Source: JAGPUQ01 sp963708735
GTDB lineage: Bacteria; Pseudomonadota; Gammaproteobacteria; Pseudomonadales; Porticoccaceae
DNA: 64,000 bases
NCBI GenBank assembly: GCA_963708735.1
Contig: CAVPTW010000042.1
Location: forward strand, 124,001 to 188,000
Reading direction: 5' to 3'
Below the pieces are notes generated by a model, which was given only the letters and a program-made list of their open reading frames with translations, had not been told where the DNA came from and did no database searches. Numbering within the stretch: the first letter of the stretch is position 1; each line of letters starts with the position of its first letter. This document shows, piece after piece, positions 38,846 to 50,433 of this stretch. Both the position numbers and the translations under genes were made by a program.

Positions 38846-41218
38846 TCAGTCGGACTCCACATTCACATGATAGTCGCAGCCCACCCAGGTGTTGGATGCC
38901 TGCCATCGAAACGTGAAATCGAGTCGCTGGCCGGGCCTCAGGGATTGGGCGTCCAGCTCCGCCACCTGAAAACCCAGGCCGCTGTCGACGCTGGCCAGAT
39001 CCCGGGCATCCCGCCAGCCATCGACGCCCCAGTGAATCAGGGCCGGGCGGGGCAGGAGAATCACCAGCCGAAGCCCGGCCTGGATGGCGCCGATGGGCGC
39101 CATCTGGGACCAGAAGGCGCGCTGGATGCGCGGGCGTTGCCCCTTGTAGCGCAACCAGACCGATCGGGGCCGGTCGAGCGGGGCGCCCACATGGCGCGAC
39201 ACCATCAGCTTGGTGAACTCCGCATGGGCCCAGACCAGGGGCATGGCCGCCCCCGTCGGGCGCCCGAAGACCAGGCGCCGCGCGGGGACCTCCGCGCCAT
39301 CCCAGATCTGTTCGGGGATGAGGCCAGTGGCATTTGCCAGCCCCGCCATGGTCTCCAGCCAGGGCAAGGGGTCCTGGCCTGCGGCAAGCGCATAGTGCCC
39401 GCGCTCCCCCGTCAGCAAGGGCCAGGGCCGCCCGCGCCCGGTGCCATCATAAGCGCGGCCATCGTCGTGTTCGCCATAGCCGTCGCCGTTGTAGCGCCGC
39501 CACACCGGTCCCGCCGGGGTATCGACCTTGAGCAGATGATCCGCCGCCGCCAGGCTGTCGAGGATCACGGGATCATCGGCAAGTCGCAGACCGAAACGCA
39601 CGAGCTGGAGAAAGTCCGTGGAAATCTGCTCATCGGCCGGCAGGATCAGGCCATCTTCGCGGTTGCGGACCGGCAGCGGACGCCGCAGGGCGGCCGCTCC
39701 CTCCTGCAGCACTTCTGCGGGGGCGGTGCGCACATGGTAGGCCGACACGCCCAGACGGGCAGCCAGTTCCGTGTTGCGGGCCACGGTCCAGGCTTCGATG
39801 CGATCATTCCAGTAATCGGCCAGATCCAGCGCCCATTCGCGGGAGTCCTCGGACAAGAAGGCACTGCCCGCCACCAGGGCGGCGATACAGGCGGCGAGCG
39901 TAAAGCTGTTGATCCCGCTGTTTTCTTCCCAGCGATCCTGCTGCGTGACCGGCCCCTGCAGGGCGATAAAGCCCAGCGCCTCGCGAACCATGGCGCTCAC
40001 TTCGATTCCACCCAGACCACCCCATTCATCGAGCGCTGCAGCCAACAGCACCGGAAAGGCCGTTTCATCGAGCTGGACCCCCGGCCAGAAGGGTTTGCCG
40101 CCCAGCCATTGGTTCTGGCTCCAGTGGCCGCTCTCATGCTGGCTGGCGATCAGGTAGCGCAGGGTGTCCCGCGCTTCCTCCTCGGCGCCGAGGGCCAGCA
40201 GAGCGCCTGCACACTCCACCAGGTCGCGCGGCCAGACCAGGTGGTAACCGCCCCGCTCTTCCCCCGTGTCCCCCCAGGGAACGCTGAGGCTGGCCACCAT
40301 CGCTCCCGGATAGGTCTTGTCGAGATGGGTGCGCAGGACCATGGCGGAGACCTGAAACTGCCGCCGCAGGGAATCGGGGAGATCGAGCGGCAGCGCATAG
40401 CGTTCACTGCGGCGCGCCTGCCAGACCTCCCAATCGGCGATCTGGTGTTGCAGGAGCGTATCGAACGGTTGCAGCAGGCTGGAGATGGCGAGTGTCGCCG
40501 CCGCGCTCAGGCTGCTGCCGAAGCCCAGGGCCAGCACCGCCCGGCGCGGCAATTCGCCGGTCAGGGCGACATTGCCCGGACCGGCGCTGGGATAACGCCA
40601 GGTCAAGGCGCCGTTGCAGGCAAAATCCTGCCAGCCGTCGCTGCGACCGACGTAACCGGCGCTGGCCGCGCCGAAGGCATCCTGCTGGTGTTCATCCACG
40701 GCCGCGAGGGCGAGCGCGAAAGGCCCCTGTTCGGCCAGCAGGACGCAGCGGCCGCGATGGCGCCCGACCGTGGCGCGGTTGCCGTGGCCGGTTGCCCCCA
40801 GACGGGGGGCGAGCAGCACATAGGGCCGCAGTTCCGCGTCCCCGTCCAGCCGAACCTCGATCGCCAGCACGTCGCGGCGCGGATCGGGGGAGATCCGCAA
40901 CCGCAGCGTGTAACGCGGATGTTCATGACAGATTTCGAGTGCCGCAACCCCCGGCGCCACGAAATTCACTGTGTAGTTTTCCAGTCGCTTGACCTCGGAC
41001 CAGAAGCCGCGGCCGTCAGCAACAATGAAGCCCAGATCGCGGATCTGGGGAATGTCGACGCGGGGATAATAGACTTCGTTGAGGATCCCGAAGCCGGTGG
41101 TGAACCACAACCGCGAAAGCCCGAGCGAACAGCCGACCGCATCTTTCGCGCTGCTGGTCCAGGTCGGCGCGATTCCGGGACGGCCGGGAGCATCCAGCAC
41201 GGGTTGCGGTTTCTTCAT
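38846..41218 (-). CDS. GH15 glucoamylase/glucodextranase-type glycoside hydrolase
   Basis: A 790-residue inverting alpha-glucan hydrolase releasing glucose from alpha-1,4/1,6-glucans. An N-terminal beta-sandwich domain (GCSLGLSRLWFTTGFGILNE, VYYPRVDIPQIRDLGFIV) precedes the (alpha/alpha)6 barrel: YPGAMVASLSVPWGDTGEER, GYHLVWPRDLVECAGALLAL, WSQNQWLGGKPFWPGVQLDE and QDRWEENSGINSFTLAACIA. The last holds the likely general-acid Glu. A C-terminal domain follows (TGLIPEQIWDGAEVPARRLV is typical, with the catalytic base Glu in PEQIWD). No signal peptide is seen, so it may act in the cytoplasm on storage glycogen. The start is uncertain: 41218 or an ATG at 41236. Confidence 0.88.
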   Translation of the reverse strand: MKKPQPVLDAPGRPGIAPTWTSSAKDAVGCSLGLSRLWFTTGFGILNEVYYPRVDIPQIRDLGFIVADGRGFWSEVKRLENYTVNFVAPGVAALEICHEHPRYTLRLRISPDPRRDVLAIEVRLDGDAELRPYVLLAPRLGATGHGNRATVGRHRGRCVLLAEQGPFALALAAVDEHQQDAFGAASAGYVGRSDGWQDFACNGALTWRYPSAGPGNVALTGELPRRAVLALGFGSSLSAAATLAISSLLQPFDTLLQHQIADWEVWQARRSERYALPLDLPDSLRRQFQVSAMVLRTHLDKTYPGAMVASLSVPWGDTGEERGGYHLVWPRDLVECAGALLALGAEEEARDTLRYLIASQHESGHWSQNQWLGGKPFWPGVQLDETAFPVLLAAALDEWGGLGGIEVSAMVREALGFIALQGPVTQQDRWEENSGINSFTLAACIAALVAGSAFLSEDSREWALDLADYWNDRIEAWTVARNTELAARLGVSAYHVRTAPAEVLQEGAAALRRPLPVRNREDGLILPADEQISTDFLQLVRFGLRLADDPVILDSLAAADHLLKVDTPAGPVWRRYNGDGYGEHDDGRAYDGTGRGRPWPLLTGERGHYALAAGQDPLPWLETMAGLANATGLIPEQIWDGAEVPARRLVFGRPTGAAMPLVWAHAEFTKLMVSRHVGAPLDRPRSVWLRYKGQRPRIQRAFWSQMAPIGAIQAGLRLVILLPRPALIHWGVDGWRDARDLASVDSGLGFQVAELDAQSLRPGQRLDFTFRWQASNTWVGCDYHVNVESD

Positions 41219-41569
41219 ACCATCCAAATCACCCATCGTCTTGCCCAAATCCTCTGCGAGCGGACGCACTCGCGCCCCGATTCGCCCGTTGATCGCCACG
41301 AAATACCGCAACATCCGGCCCGAAATCTGGCCCGAAAAAACCTGCCCCTCGATCACTCGCACGGACCGAGCCGACTCGTTCCACGGCAGGCCGGCGCACG
41401 GGTCCGCCTGCGAAAGCACCCGAGTGCCAGCGCGAAAGCACCCGAGTGCCGAGGCGAACCGCCAGGGTCAGGATCCACCGATGTCAAAGGGGTTGACCGC
41501 CCGGCCATTGGACAGGAGGACGATCCCATTGGCCACCCGGTGGGGTCGCAGCGGCGCGCTGCCCCGACT
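41219..41569. other. Intergenic region with a duplicated 19-bp motif
   Basis: About 350 bp between two minus-strand genes. GCGAAAGCACCCGAGTGCC occurs at 41410-41428 and again at 41432-41450. No gene is supported; the frames through here lack recognisable domains, although the glucoamylase frame is open upstream to about 41.4 kb. Confidence 0.5.
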
Positions 41570-42860
41570 TCAACGCTCGATCCGCGCGTAATGCCGGGTG
41601 TCCGGCATCCATAGATAGACCAACAGCGACAGGGCAATACAGCCACTCACATACCAGAAGAAACCGCTTTCGTGACCGGCCGTCTTGAACCAGAGTCCCA
41701 CATATTCGGCGCTGCCGCCGAACACCGACACCGCGAGCGCATAGGGCAGCGCCACGCCCAGGGCGCGCACCTCGGTAGGAAACAGTTCGGCTTTCACCAC
41801 GGCGTTGATTGCGGTATAGCCACTCGCGATCACCAGCGCCCCACAGATCAATCCGAACGCGACCCAGCCGCTGCGGGTTTGTGCCAGCGCTTCGAGCAGT
41901 GGCACTGTCGCCAGGGTGCCCAGTACGCCGAAGGCGATCAACAGCGGGCGACGGCCGATGCGGTCGGACAATGCGCCGACCAGCGGTTGCAGCAGCATGA
42001 AGACTGCGAGCGCCGCGGCCATGATGAGGGTGGCGGTCTGCTTGCCGAACCCGGAGGTGTTGACCAGAAACTTCTGCATGTAGGTGCTGTAGGTATAAAA
42101 CGCCACGGTACCGCCCAGGGTCAGTCCGACCACGGTCAGAAACTCGCGCGGATAACCGAGCAGTGTCCGCAGCGGATTGCGCACGCGTTGGCGCTCGCGA
42201 AAGCTGCGGTTTCCGCGAGGTGCGGCGCAGATAGAGCGCGACCACCGCGAGCCCGGCGCCGATCGCGAAGGGAATGCGCCAGCCCCAGGCCTCCAGCGCG
42301 ACAGGGGTGAGCAGCAACTGCAACACGAGCAGCACGCCGAGCGCGACGAGCTGACCGAGAATCAGGGTCACGTACTGAAAGCTGGAATAAAACCCGCGCC
42401 GCCCGGGTTCCGCCATCTCGGTCAGATAGGTCGCGCTCGCCCCGTATTCACCGCCCACGCTCAGGCCTTGGAATAGCCGCGCGGCCACCAGCAGCACGGG
42501 TGCGGCGGGGCCGATACTGGCGTAGCCCGGATTGATCACGATCAGCAGGGAGCCACCGCACATCATCAGCACCGAGAGACTCAGCGCCGCCTTGCGCCCG
42601 CGCCGGTCCGCGTACCAGCCGAACAGCAGGCCGCCGAGCGGGCGCATCAGAAAACCCACCGCGAAGATCGCGGCGGTGTTGAGCAATTGGGCGGTGAGAT
42701 CGCCGGCCGGGAAAAAAGCTTTGGCAAAGTAGAGGGAAAAGGCGGAGTAGGCGTACCAGTCGTACCACTCCACCAGATTGCCGACCGAACCGCCGAAAAT
42801 CGAGCGCAGCCGCGTCCGGGTATGCGACGCGGCCGGCACGGCGCTGGGCGCTGCCTTCAA
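41570..42860 (-). pseudogene. MFS transporter (KgtP/ProP-like), frameshifted
   Basis: A metabolite:proton symporter of the major facilitator family. A TTG at 42860 overlapping the upstream stop (TTGA) begins the N-half, RSIFGGSVGNLVEWYDWYAY, with LLFGWYADRRGRKAALSLSV and LSVGGEYGASATYLTEMAEP. After ALYLRRT the frame breaks. The C-half, NPLRTLLGYPREFLTVVGLT through ALFPTEVRA-like KAELFPTEVRALGVALPYAL, ends at 41570. Adding one C near 42220 and one C near 42199 restores LRRTLAETAAFRERQRVRN, the expected linker. A pair of missing bases in C runs suggests sequencing error. Substrate likely a dicarboxylate or betaine. Confidence 0.8.
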
Positions 42861-43159
42861 AGCACGACCTCGAAGCCCTCGAATCTGGGCGGCCCCAGGT
42901 ACATCCCTTTCGAGCTGCCGGCATTGGCGTGGGCTTTGCGAAAGGACTCGGAGCGGGTCCAGTCTTCGAAAACTTCGCGGGACTCCCATACCGAATGGGA
43001 CGCGTACAGGGTGTGGTCCTCCGCGCTCGCGCCGCGCAGCAGGTGGAATTCCCGAAATCCCGGCACGTCCGCGAGATGACTGTCGCGCGTGCGCCACAGG
43101 TCCTCGAACGCTGTTTCCTGGCCGAGGGCAATGCGAAAACGGTTCATGGCAATAAACAT
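42857..43159 (-). CDS. Antibiotic biosynthesis monooxygenase (ABM) domain protein
   Basis: A 100-residue dimeric alpha-beta barrel protein: MFIAMNRFRIALGQETAFED, VPGFREFHLLRGASAEDHTL and YASHSVWESREVFEDWTRSE. The domain is found in small monooxygenases and haem-degrading enzymes; this one has no further clue to its substrate. The start has a good AGGAGAAC site. The stop overlaps the MFS TTG start, so the two are coupled. Confidence 0.85.
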   Translation of the reverse strand: MFIAMNRFRIALGQETAFEDLWRTRDSHLADVPGFREFHLLRGASAEDHTLYASHSVWESREVFEDWTRSESFRKAHANAGSSKGMYLGPPRFEGFEVVL

Positions 43160-43254
43160 GGGGCGTTCTCCTGGATCGTGCAAAAGTGGCGGCGATTATA
43201 GGCCGACCGGCAAGGTGCCCGGCATCAGTATCCAGCGTCGCCTGCAACTGCGGA

Positions 43255-45834
43255 TCATGGCGGTATTACCGGGAGCTGACCGCTGCTTTCATCGACCGCG
43301 ACACCGGATGCCGGTAAAACCGCCGTTTGGCCATTTCCGTGGCGAGCAGATACAGCCCGACGATCGCCACGATGGCGGCCATGACAGGGCCCGGCAGCGG
43401 CACGAAATCGAACACCGCGACGCCCGGCAGATAGGGCAGAGCCGAGCGCCACCGCGACCAGGATCGCGGTCAGCCCCAGCAGCAGGTTGCCCGGGCGGCT
43501 GCGGTAGCAGGGCAATCGGGTGCGCACCACCAGCACCACCAGCAACTCGGTGAGCAGCGATTCCACGAACCAGCCAGTGCGAAAATGGGCCGCCGACGCA
43601 TCCGTTAGCCAGAACAGGGTCGCAAAAGTGAGCCCGTCGAACAGCGAACTGATCAGGCCGAAGGTGAGCATGAACCGGCGCACGGCGGCAATGTTCCAGC
43701 GATGCGGCCGATCCACCGCCGCACGGTCGACGCGGTCGGTGGCGATGCCGATGGCCGGAATATCGGAGAGAAAATTGTTGAGCAGAATCTGCTTCGCCAG
43801 CAGCGGCAGGAAGGGCAAGAACAGCGAGGCAAGGGCCATGCTGATCATGTTGCCGAAGTTGGCGCTGGTGGTCATGTAGATGTATTTGAGGGTGTTGGCG
43901 AAGGTGGTGCGTCCGTATTCGATGCCCTGGCGCAGGACCTCCAGATCCGGACCGAGCAGCACGAAGTCCGCCGCCTCCTTGGCCACATCCACCGCCGTGT
44001 CGACCGAGATGCCGGCATCGGCGGCATACAGCGCCGGCGCATCGTTGATGCCGTCCCCGAGGTAGCCGACGACGTGCCCGGCGTGGCGCAGGGCCAGGAT
44101 GATGCGCTCTTTCTGGCTGGGATCGACTTCCACAAACAGGTCGGTGCGGGCGGCCCGGTGCCAGAAGGTTTCGTCCTTGAGCTGATTGATCTCCTGGCCG
44201 GTCAGCACCCGGGGCGCGTGCATGCCGACCTGTTCCGCCACATGGACGGCGACCAGACGATTGTCGCCGGTGATCACCTTGACCCGTACGCCCAGTGCGG
44301 CGAGCCGGTCCAGGGTCTCGCGCACCCCGGCCTTGGGCGGATCGGCGAACAACAGGAAGCCCTCGAAGGTCATGGTCTGTTCTTCGGCCGCGGTGTAGGC
44401 GGACTGCTCGGGCACGCGCCGGCTGGCCACGCCCAGCACCCGAAATCCCTGCTGGCTCCAGGCCGCGAAACGCTGCTCCAGCCCGGCGCGCAAGCTTGCA
44501 TCCAGTGGGCGCTCCTGGTCACCGTCGCGCACCCCGGTACAGACTTCCGCCACCGTGGCAAAGGCGCCCTTGCAGATCAACAGGCGCTCGCCTGCCGGCC
44601 CCAGCCCCACCACGCTGAGCCGCTTGCGCTGGAAATCGTAAGGAATCTCATCGAGCTTGCGCCAGTCCTCCAGCCTGAACCCCGCCGGCGCGCCACCGGC
44701 GACGATGGCCTGGTCCAGCGGATTGGCGATGCCGGTCTCCCACGCGGCGTTCAGATAGGCGAGGCTCCGCACCCGCAGGGCGTCGACGCCGGCGGGGTCG
44801 ACGCCCTGTTCGAGGCGCACCGCGCCCTCGGTCAGGGTGCCGGTCTTGTCGGTGCAGAACACATCCATGCAGCCGAGGTTTTCGATGGCGTTGAGGCGCC
44901 GCACGATGACGCCCTTGGCCGCCATGGCGCGGGCACCGCGTCCCAGGGTGACGGTGATGACCGCCGGCAACAGCTCGGGTGACAGGCCCACGGCGAGGGC
45001 GATCGAAAACAGCAGCGCCTCCAGCACCGGGCGATGGAACAGCACATTGATGGCAAACGCGACAACGACCAGCACCAGCATGACCTGCGTGAGCAGATAC
45101 CCGAACCGGCGGATGCCGCGCTCGAATTCGGTTTCCGGCGGCCGCAGGTTCAGGCGATGGGCAATGTTGCCAAACTGGGTGCGAGTACCGGTCTCGACCA
45201 CCAGCAGCTGCGCCGTGCCGCTGCGCACTGAAGTGCCCATGAACGCGCAGTTGGTCCGCTCCGGCAGACTGGCATCGGGCGCTACCACGCCCGGCATCTT
45301 CTCCGCCGGAAAGGTCTCGCCGGTCAGCGCGGCCTGAATGACGAAACAATCCCTCGCCGCCAGGATCAGACCGTCGGCCGGAATCAGGCTGCCCGCCGCG
45401 AGCATCACGACATCGCCCGGCACCACCGCCTCGGCCGGAATCTCGACCGGCGCGCCATCCCGCAGCACGCGGGCCTTGAGCGACACCTGCTGGCGCAATT
45501 TCTGCACTGCCCGCGAGGCACTGTATTCCTGCGCGAAACCGAGCAGACCGCTGCCGGCGACGATGGCGAGGATGATCGAGGCGTCCAGCCATTCGCCGAT
45601 CGCCAGGGAGACGCTGGCAGCGAACAGCAAAATCAGCACCAGCGGGCTGGCGAACTGCTTGACCAGGGCCGACAACGCGCCCGAGCCCTTGGCGTCGCGC
45701 AGCCGGTTGGGCCCGAACTCGCGCAGCCGGCGCTGCGCCTCCGCCTCGGTCAGCCCCGCAGGGGCACTGTCCAGGGCTGCGACGACCTCTGCGGCGGGCG
45801 CGCTCCAGTAAGCCTTCAACACCGAGATCGTCAT
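43255..45834 (-). CDS. mgtA: MgtA-type P-type ATPase, 3' frameshift
   Basis: A cation-transporting P3B ATPase (Mg2+ import). The N-terminal domain LTEAEAQRRLREFGPNRLRD is followed by the actuator loop IQAALTGETFPAEKMPGVVA, SPELLPAVITVTLGRGARAM (membrane ion site), the phosphorylation motif DVFCTDKTGTLTEGAVRLEQ and the hinge VGYLGDGINDAPALYAADAG. Near 43440 the frame changes. In the other frame the last helices read LPYLPGVAVFDFVPLPGPVM, ATEMAKRRFYRHPVSRSMKA to a stop at 43266, the expected C-terminus. The written frame instead ends at 43255 with an aberrant tail. About 860 residues. A short copy of its TGE-region lies at 38.3 kb. Confidence 0.88.
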   Translation of the reverse strand: MTISVLKAYWSAPAAEVVAALDSAPAGLTEAEAQRRLREFGPNRLRDAKGSGALSALVKQFASPLVLILLFAASVSLAIGEWLDASIILAIVAGSGLLGFAQEYSASRAVQKLRQQVSLKARVLRDGAPVEIPAEAVVPGDVVMLAAGSLIPADGLILAARDCFVIQAALTGETFPAEKMPGVVAPDASLPERTNCAFMGTSVRSGTAQLLVVETGTRTQFGNIAHRLNLRPPETEFERGIRRFGYLLTQVMLVLVVVAFAINVLFHRPVLEALLFSIALAVGLSPELLPAVITVTLGRGARAMAAKGVIVRRLNAIENLGCMDVFCTDKTGTLTEGAVRLEQGVDPAGVDALRVRSLAYLNAAWETGIANPLDQAIVAGGAPAGFRLEDWRKLDEIPYDFQRKRLSVVGLGPAGERLLICKGAFATVAEVCTGVRDGDQERPLDASLRAGLEQRFAAWSQQGFRVLGVASRRVPEQSAYTAAEEQTMTFEGFLLFADPPKAGVRETLDRLAALGVRVKVITGDNRLVAVHVAEQVGMHAPRVLTGQEINQLKDETFWHRAARTDLFVEVDPSQKERIILALRHAGHVVGYLGDGINDAPALYAADAGISVDTAVDVAKEAADFVLLGPDLEVLRQGIEYGRTTFANTLKYIYMTTSANFGNMISMALASLFLPFLPLLAKQILLNNFLSDIPAIGIATDRVDRAAVDRPHRWNIAAVRRFMLTFGLISSLFDGLTFATLFWLTDASAAHFRTGWFVESLLTELLVVLVVRTRLPCYRSRPGNLLLGLTAILVAVALGSALSAGRRGVRFRAAAGPCHGRHRGDRRAVSARHGNGQTAVLPASGVAVDESSGQLPVIPP

Positions 45835-45938
45835 GATTTATCACCCATCCTGATGCAAACGAAAACGCCACTGCCCAACGTTTTCAGACGGCTGGTTGGG
45901 CGCTGGCTGCGCTAGCATAGTGCCACGAGGACTCCATC

Positions 45939-46979
45939 ATGCCCGCGCCGCAAGACAAATCACACGCTCCGACTCCAGGCCAGCGCACGCATTGGCCAGC
46001 CATGAGAAAAGCGGCCGTGGCTGGCTGGATCGTCGCCATACTGCTTCTGGCCGCCTTGACCGGCACCGTGATCCATCTGGGCGACATCGAGCATTTCGCC
46101 GCGCTCCTGGCCGCTGCCCAGCCAGAGTGGCTGCTGGTTGCGGTCGCGCTGCAAATCGGCACCTACGCCAGCGAGGCCGCCATCTGGTACATCCTGCTCA
46201 GACTCATCGGCCATCGTCAGCCGCTGGGCGGACTGATTGCCTTGAGTCTCGCAAAACTGTTCACTGATCAGGCCATCCCCACCGGGGGGCTGAGCGGCAA
46301 CATCATGGTGGTCGAAGTGCTGACGCGCCGCGGTGTGCCCACCCAATCAGCCATCTCGGCTCTGGTAACCGGGATCATCGTCTATTTCCTGGCCTATCTG
46401 GCCATGAGTCTGCTGGCGCTCGGCGTGCTGTGGGATTATCACGTTATTTCGAAACTGATGGTCATCGGCGTGATGATTCTGGCCGCCGTGGCACTCGGCC
46501 TCCCCGTCTTGCTGTTTTCCATCGAGCGCTTGGGCAGGCCGCGGTTTCTGGACCGCCTGGCCCACATCCGTCCCGTCGCTTCCGCACTGGCGGCGATCAG
46601 CGATGCCTGGCCGCTGATCCGCCGACACCTTCTCCACATTGGTCTGGCCATTGGTTTCCAAGCGCTGATCTTCCTTCTGGACGGCGTCTCTCTCTGGGCG
46701 ATGCTGCAGGCCATGGGTCAAACCACTTCCTTCATGGTGCCCATCGCCGCGTTCATGGTGGGCTCCATCGCTGCCTCCCTCGGCCCCTTCCCGCTCGGGT
46801 TGGGCGGGTTCGAGGCCGCCTGCACCAGCATGCTGACCCTGCTGGGTGTGCCGCTGGAAGCAGCCTTCACCGCGACCTTCCTGCTGCGCGGCTTTACGCT
46901 CTGGCTGCCGATGCTGCCGGGGCTGTGGTTGGCGCGGCGGGAAATGCACCGGGTCGCGCGGGATTCGGAACTCGCCTGA
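45939..46979 (+). CDS. LPG-synthase TM-domain (UPF0104) membrane protein
   Basis: A 346-residue integral membrane protein with about eight helices. It corresponds to the flippase/integral part of MprF-type phosphatidylglycerol lysyltransferases and archaeal AglD proteins. LSLAKLFTDQAIPTGGLSGN and AASLGPFPLGLGGFEAACTS (the conserved GG-E region) are characteristic. The cytoplasmic acyl/aminoacyl transferase domain of MprF is absent, so it may be a lipid flippase-like protein. It is divergent from mgtA across about 100 bp. Confidence 0.85.
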   Translation: MPAPQDKSHAPTPGQRTHWPAMRKAAVAGWIVAILLLAALTGTVIHLGDIEHFAALLAAAQPEWLLVAVALQIGTYASEAAIWYILLRLIGHRQPLGGLIALSLAKLFTDQAIPTGGLSGNIMVVEVLTRRGVPTQSAISALVTGIIVYFLAYLAMSLLALGVLWDYHVISKLMVIGVMILAAVALGLPVLLFSIERLGRPRFLDRLAHIRPVASALAAISDAWPLIRRHLLHIGLAIGFQALIFLLDGVSLWAMLQAMGQTTSFMVPIAAFMVGSIAASLGPFPLGLGGFEAACTSMLTLLGVPLEAAFTATFLLRGFTLWLPMLPGLWLARREMHRVARDSELA

Positions 46980-47196
46980 TCGGGAAAGAATCGCGGCGCA
47001 AACCCGCGCGTTCGATATTCATGCCTGCGGCGGCGGAACCCGGCGCATGTGCGGCGAGTCTCATGTTATTGGCGTTAGAACCGGAACCAGCGCTGCACTG
47101 TGCGCCAACTACTTTGTGCTAGTCCGCTGCGAACCGACTAGAATCGCCGCGCTGTCGAACCCATGCACGTTTTTCACTCCACGCGGAATACCTGCC

Positions 47197-49071
<1,875 letters not shown>

Positions 49072-49150
49072 CTGCTGGCATCCCGGGAGCCGATGTTCGA
49101 CAATTCGGCGGTAACCATCATCAATCCATCACAAGTCTGAGGAGGCAACC

Positions 49151-50299
49151 GTGGGCGGACCGCTGACAGGTATCAAGGTAGTGGAAATGGCCGGCATCGG
49201 ACCGGCGCCGATGTGCGCAATGATGCTGTCGGACATGGGCGCGGAAGTGATCCGCGTCGATCGCGTCCAGGATGCCGGGCTCGGTATCGCGATGCAGCCC
49301 CAATTCAGTTATCTGACGCGCGGCCGCCCGTCGATCGCCATGGATCTCAAGAACCAGGACGCCATCGCGACCCTGTTGCAACTGATCGACGGCGCCGACG
49401 TGGTGCTCGAAGGTTTTCGTCCCGGCGTCATGGAGCGCCTCGGCCTGGGGCCTGATGTGTGCCTCGCGCGCAATCCCAGACTGGTGTTCGCCCGGGTGAC
49501 CGGCTGGGGCCAGGAGGGGCCGCTGTCCGCGAGCGCCGGCCACGACTTGAACTACATCGCCCTCTCCGGCGCCCTGCACGCGATCGGGCGCAGCAACGCC
49601 GAGCCGCCAGCCATTCCGCTGAACCTGGTGGGCGATTTCGGGGGCGGCACCATGTTTGTACTCACCGGCATTCTCGCCGCGCTGCTCGAATGCAGGAGTT
49701 CGGGCAAGGGTCAGGTCGTGGATACCGGCATGGTGGACGGCGCGCTGTCGCTGATGACGTCCATCTACGGCATGAAGGCGGCCGGCATCCAGTCCGACAA
49801 GCGCGCGGAAAACATCCTCGACAGCGGATCGCATTTCTACAACGTGTACGAAACCAGCGATGGCAAATACGTTTCGATCGGTTCGATCGAGAAGAAATTC
49901 TACGAAGAGCTGCTGGAAAAACTGGAGCTGGACCCGGCCACCCTGCCAAAACAGATGGACCGCAGCCAGTGGCCCGCGATGAAGGAAAAAATGGCGGCGA
50001 TCTTTCGCACCAAAACCCGCGACGAGTGGTGCCGGATCATGGAAAACACCGACATCTGCTTCGCACCGGTGCTGACCCTGGAAGAAGCCCCTCGCTATCA
50101 CCACAACCGCGAGCGCAATGCCTTTGTCGAAGTCGCGGGACAACTGCACCCGGCGCCCGCGCCGCGCTTCAGTCGCACGCCCTCATCGATCAAGGGTCCG
50201 GCGCCGCGCGCCGGTGCCAACACCGATGCCGCGCTCAAGACTTGGGGTATCGACAGTGCGCAACTGGCACGGCTGCGCGCGGCGGGAGCCATCGCCTGA
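49151..50299 (+). CDS. Alpha-methylacyl-CoA racemase (CoA-transferase family III)
   Basis: A 382-residue CaiB/BaiF-fold enzyme that interconverts (2R)- and (2S)-methylacyl-CoA esters, as needed to degrade branched or isoprenoid chains. It begins with a GTG after TGAGGAGG: GGPLTGIKVVEMAGIGPAPM, the usual AMACR start. It continues MLSDMGAEVIRVDRV, with GFRPGVMERLGLGPDVCLAR, and the active-site segment GHDLNYIALSGALHAIGR at residues 130-147. LNLVGDFGGGTMFVLTGILA follows. This fits the acyl-CoA carboxylase operon at 27-32 kb as part of branched-acid catabolism. Confidence 0.9.
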   Translation: MGGPLTGIKVVEMAGIGPAPMCAMMLSDMGAEVIRVDRVQDAGLGIAMQPQFSYLTRGRPSIAMDLKNQDAIATLLQLIDGADVVLEGFRPGVMERLGLGPDVCLARNPRLVFARVTGWGQEGPLSASAGHDLNYIALSGALHAIGRSNAEPPAIPLNLVGDFGGGTMFVLTGILAALLECRSSGKGQVVDTGMVDGALSLMTSIYGMKAAGIQSDKRAENILDSGSHFYNVYETSDGKYVSIGSIEKKFYEELLEKLELDPATLPKQMDRSQWPAMKEKMAAIFRTKTRDEWCRIMENTDICFAPVLTLEEAPRYHHNRERNAFVEVAGQLHPAPAPRFSRTPSSIKGPAPRAGANTDAALKTWGIDSAQLARLRAAGAIA

Positions 50300-50380
50300 C
50301 CTGACCCTGAACAGCATCCGATTATTCTGGGACTCTTTCACAGTTGCCCTGACCATCCGCCGCCAATCCATCGGCGGCGC

Positions 50381-50417
50381 AAAAAAAAGCCGGCGTCTGA
50401 ACGACGCCGGCTTTTTT
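50381..50417. terminator. Bidirectional intrinsic terminator
   Basis: A perfect 9-bp stem, GCCGGCGTC (50389-50397) and GACGCCGGC (50403-50411), with a 5-base loop. Eight A precede it and six T follow it. It serves both the racemase (plus) and the convergent RND gene (minus). Confidence 0.92.
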
Positions 50418-50433
50418 GTCGCCTCGACCAGGC

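Noticed and set aside
38867..41614. A 915-codon open frame on the plus strand opposite the glucoamylase gene
   Set aside because: The minus strand encodes a clear GH15 enzyme with ordered motifs; the plus frame is a high-GC shadow rich in Arg, Gly and Gln.
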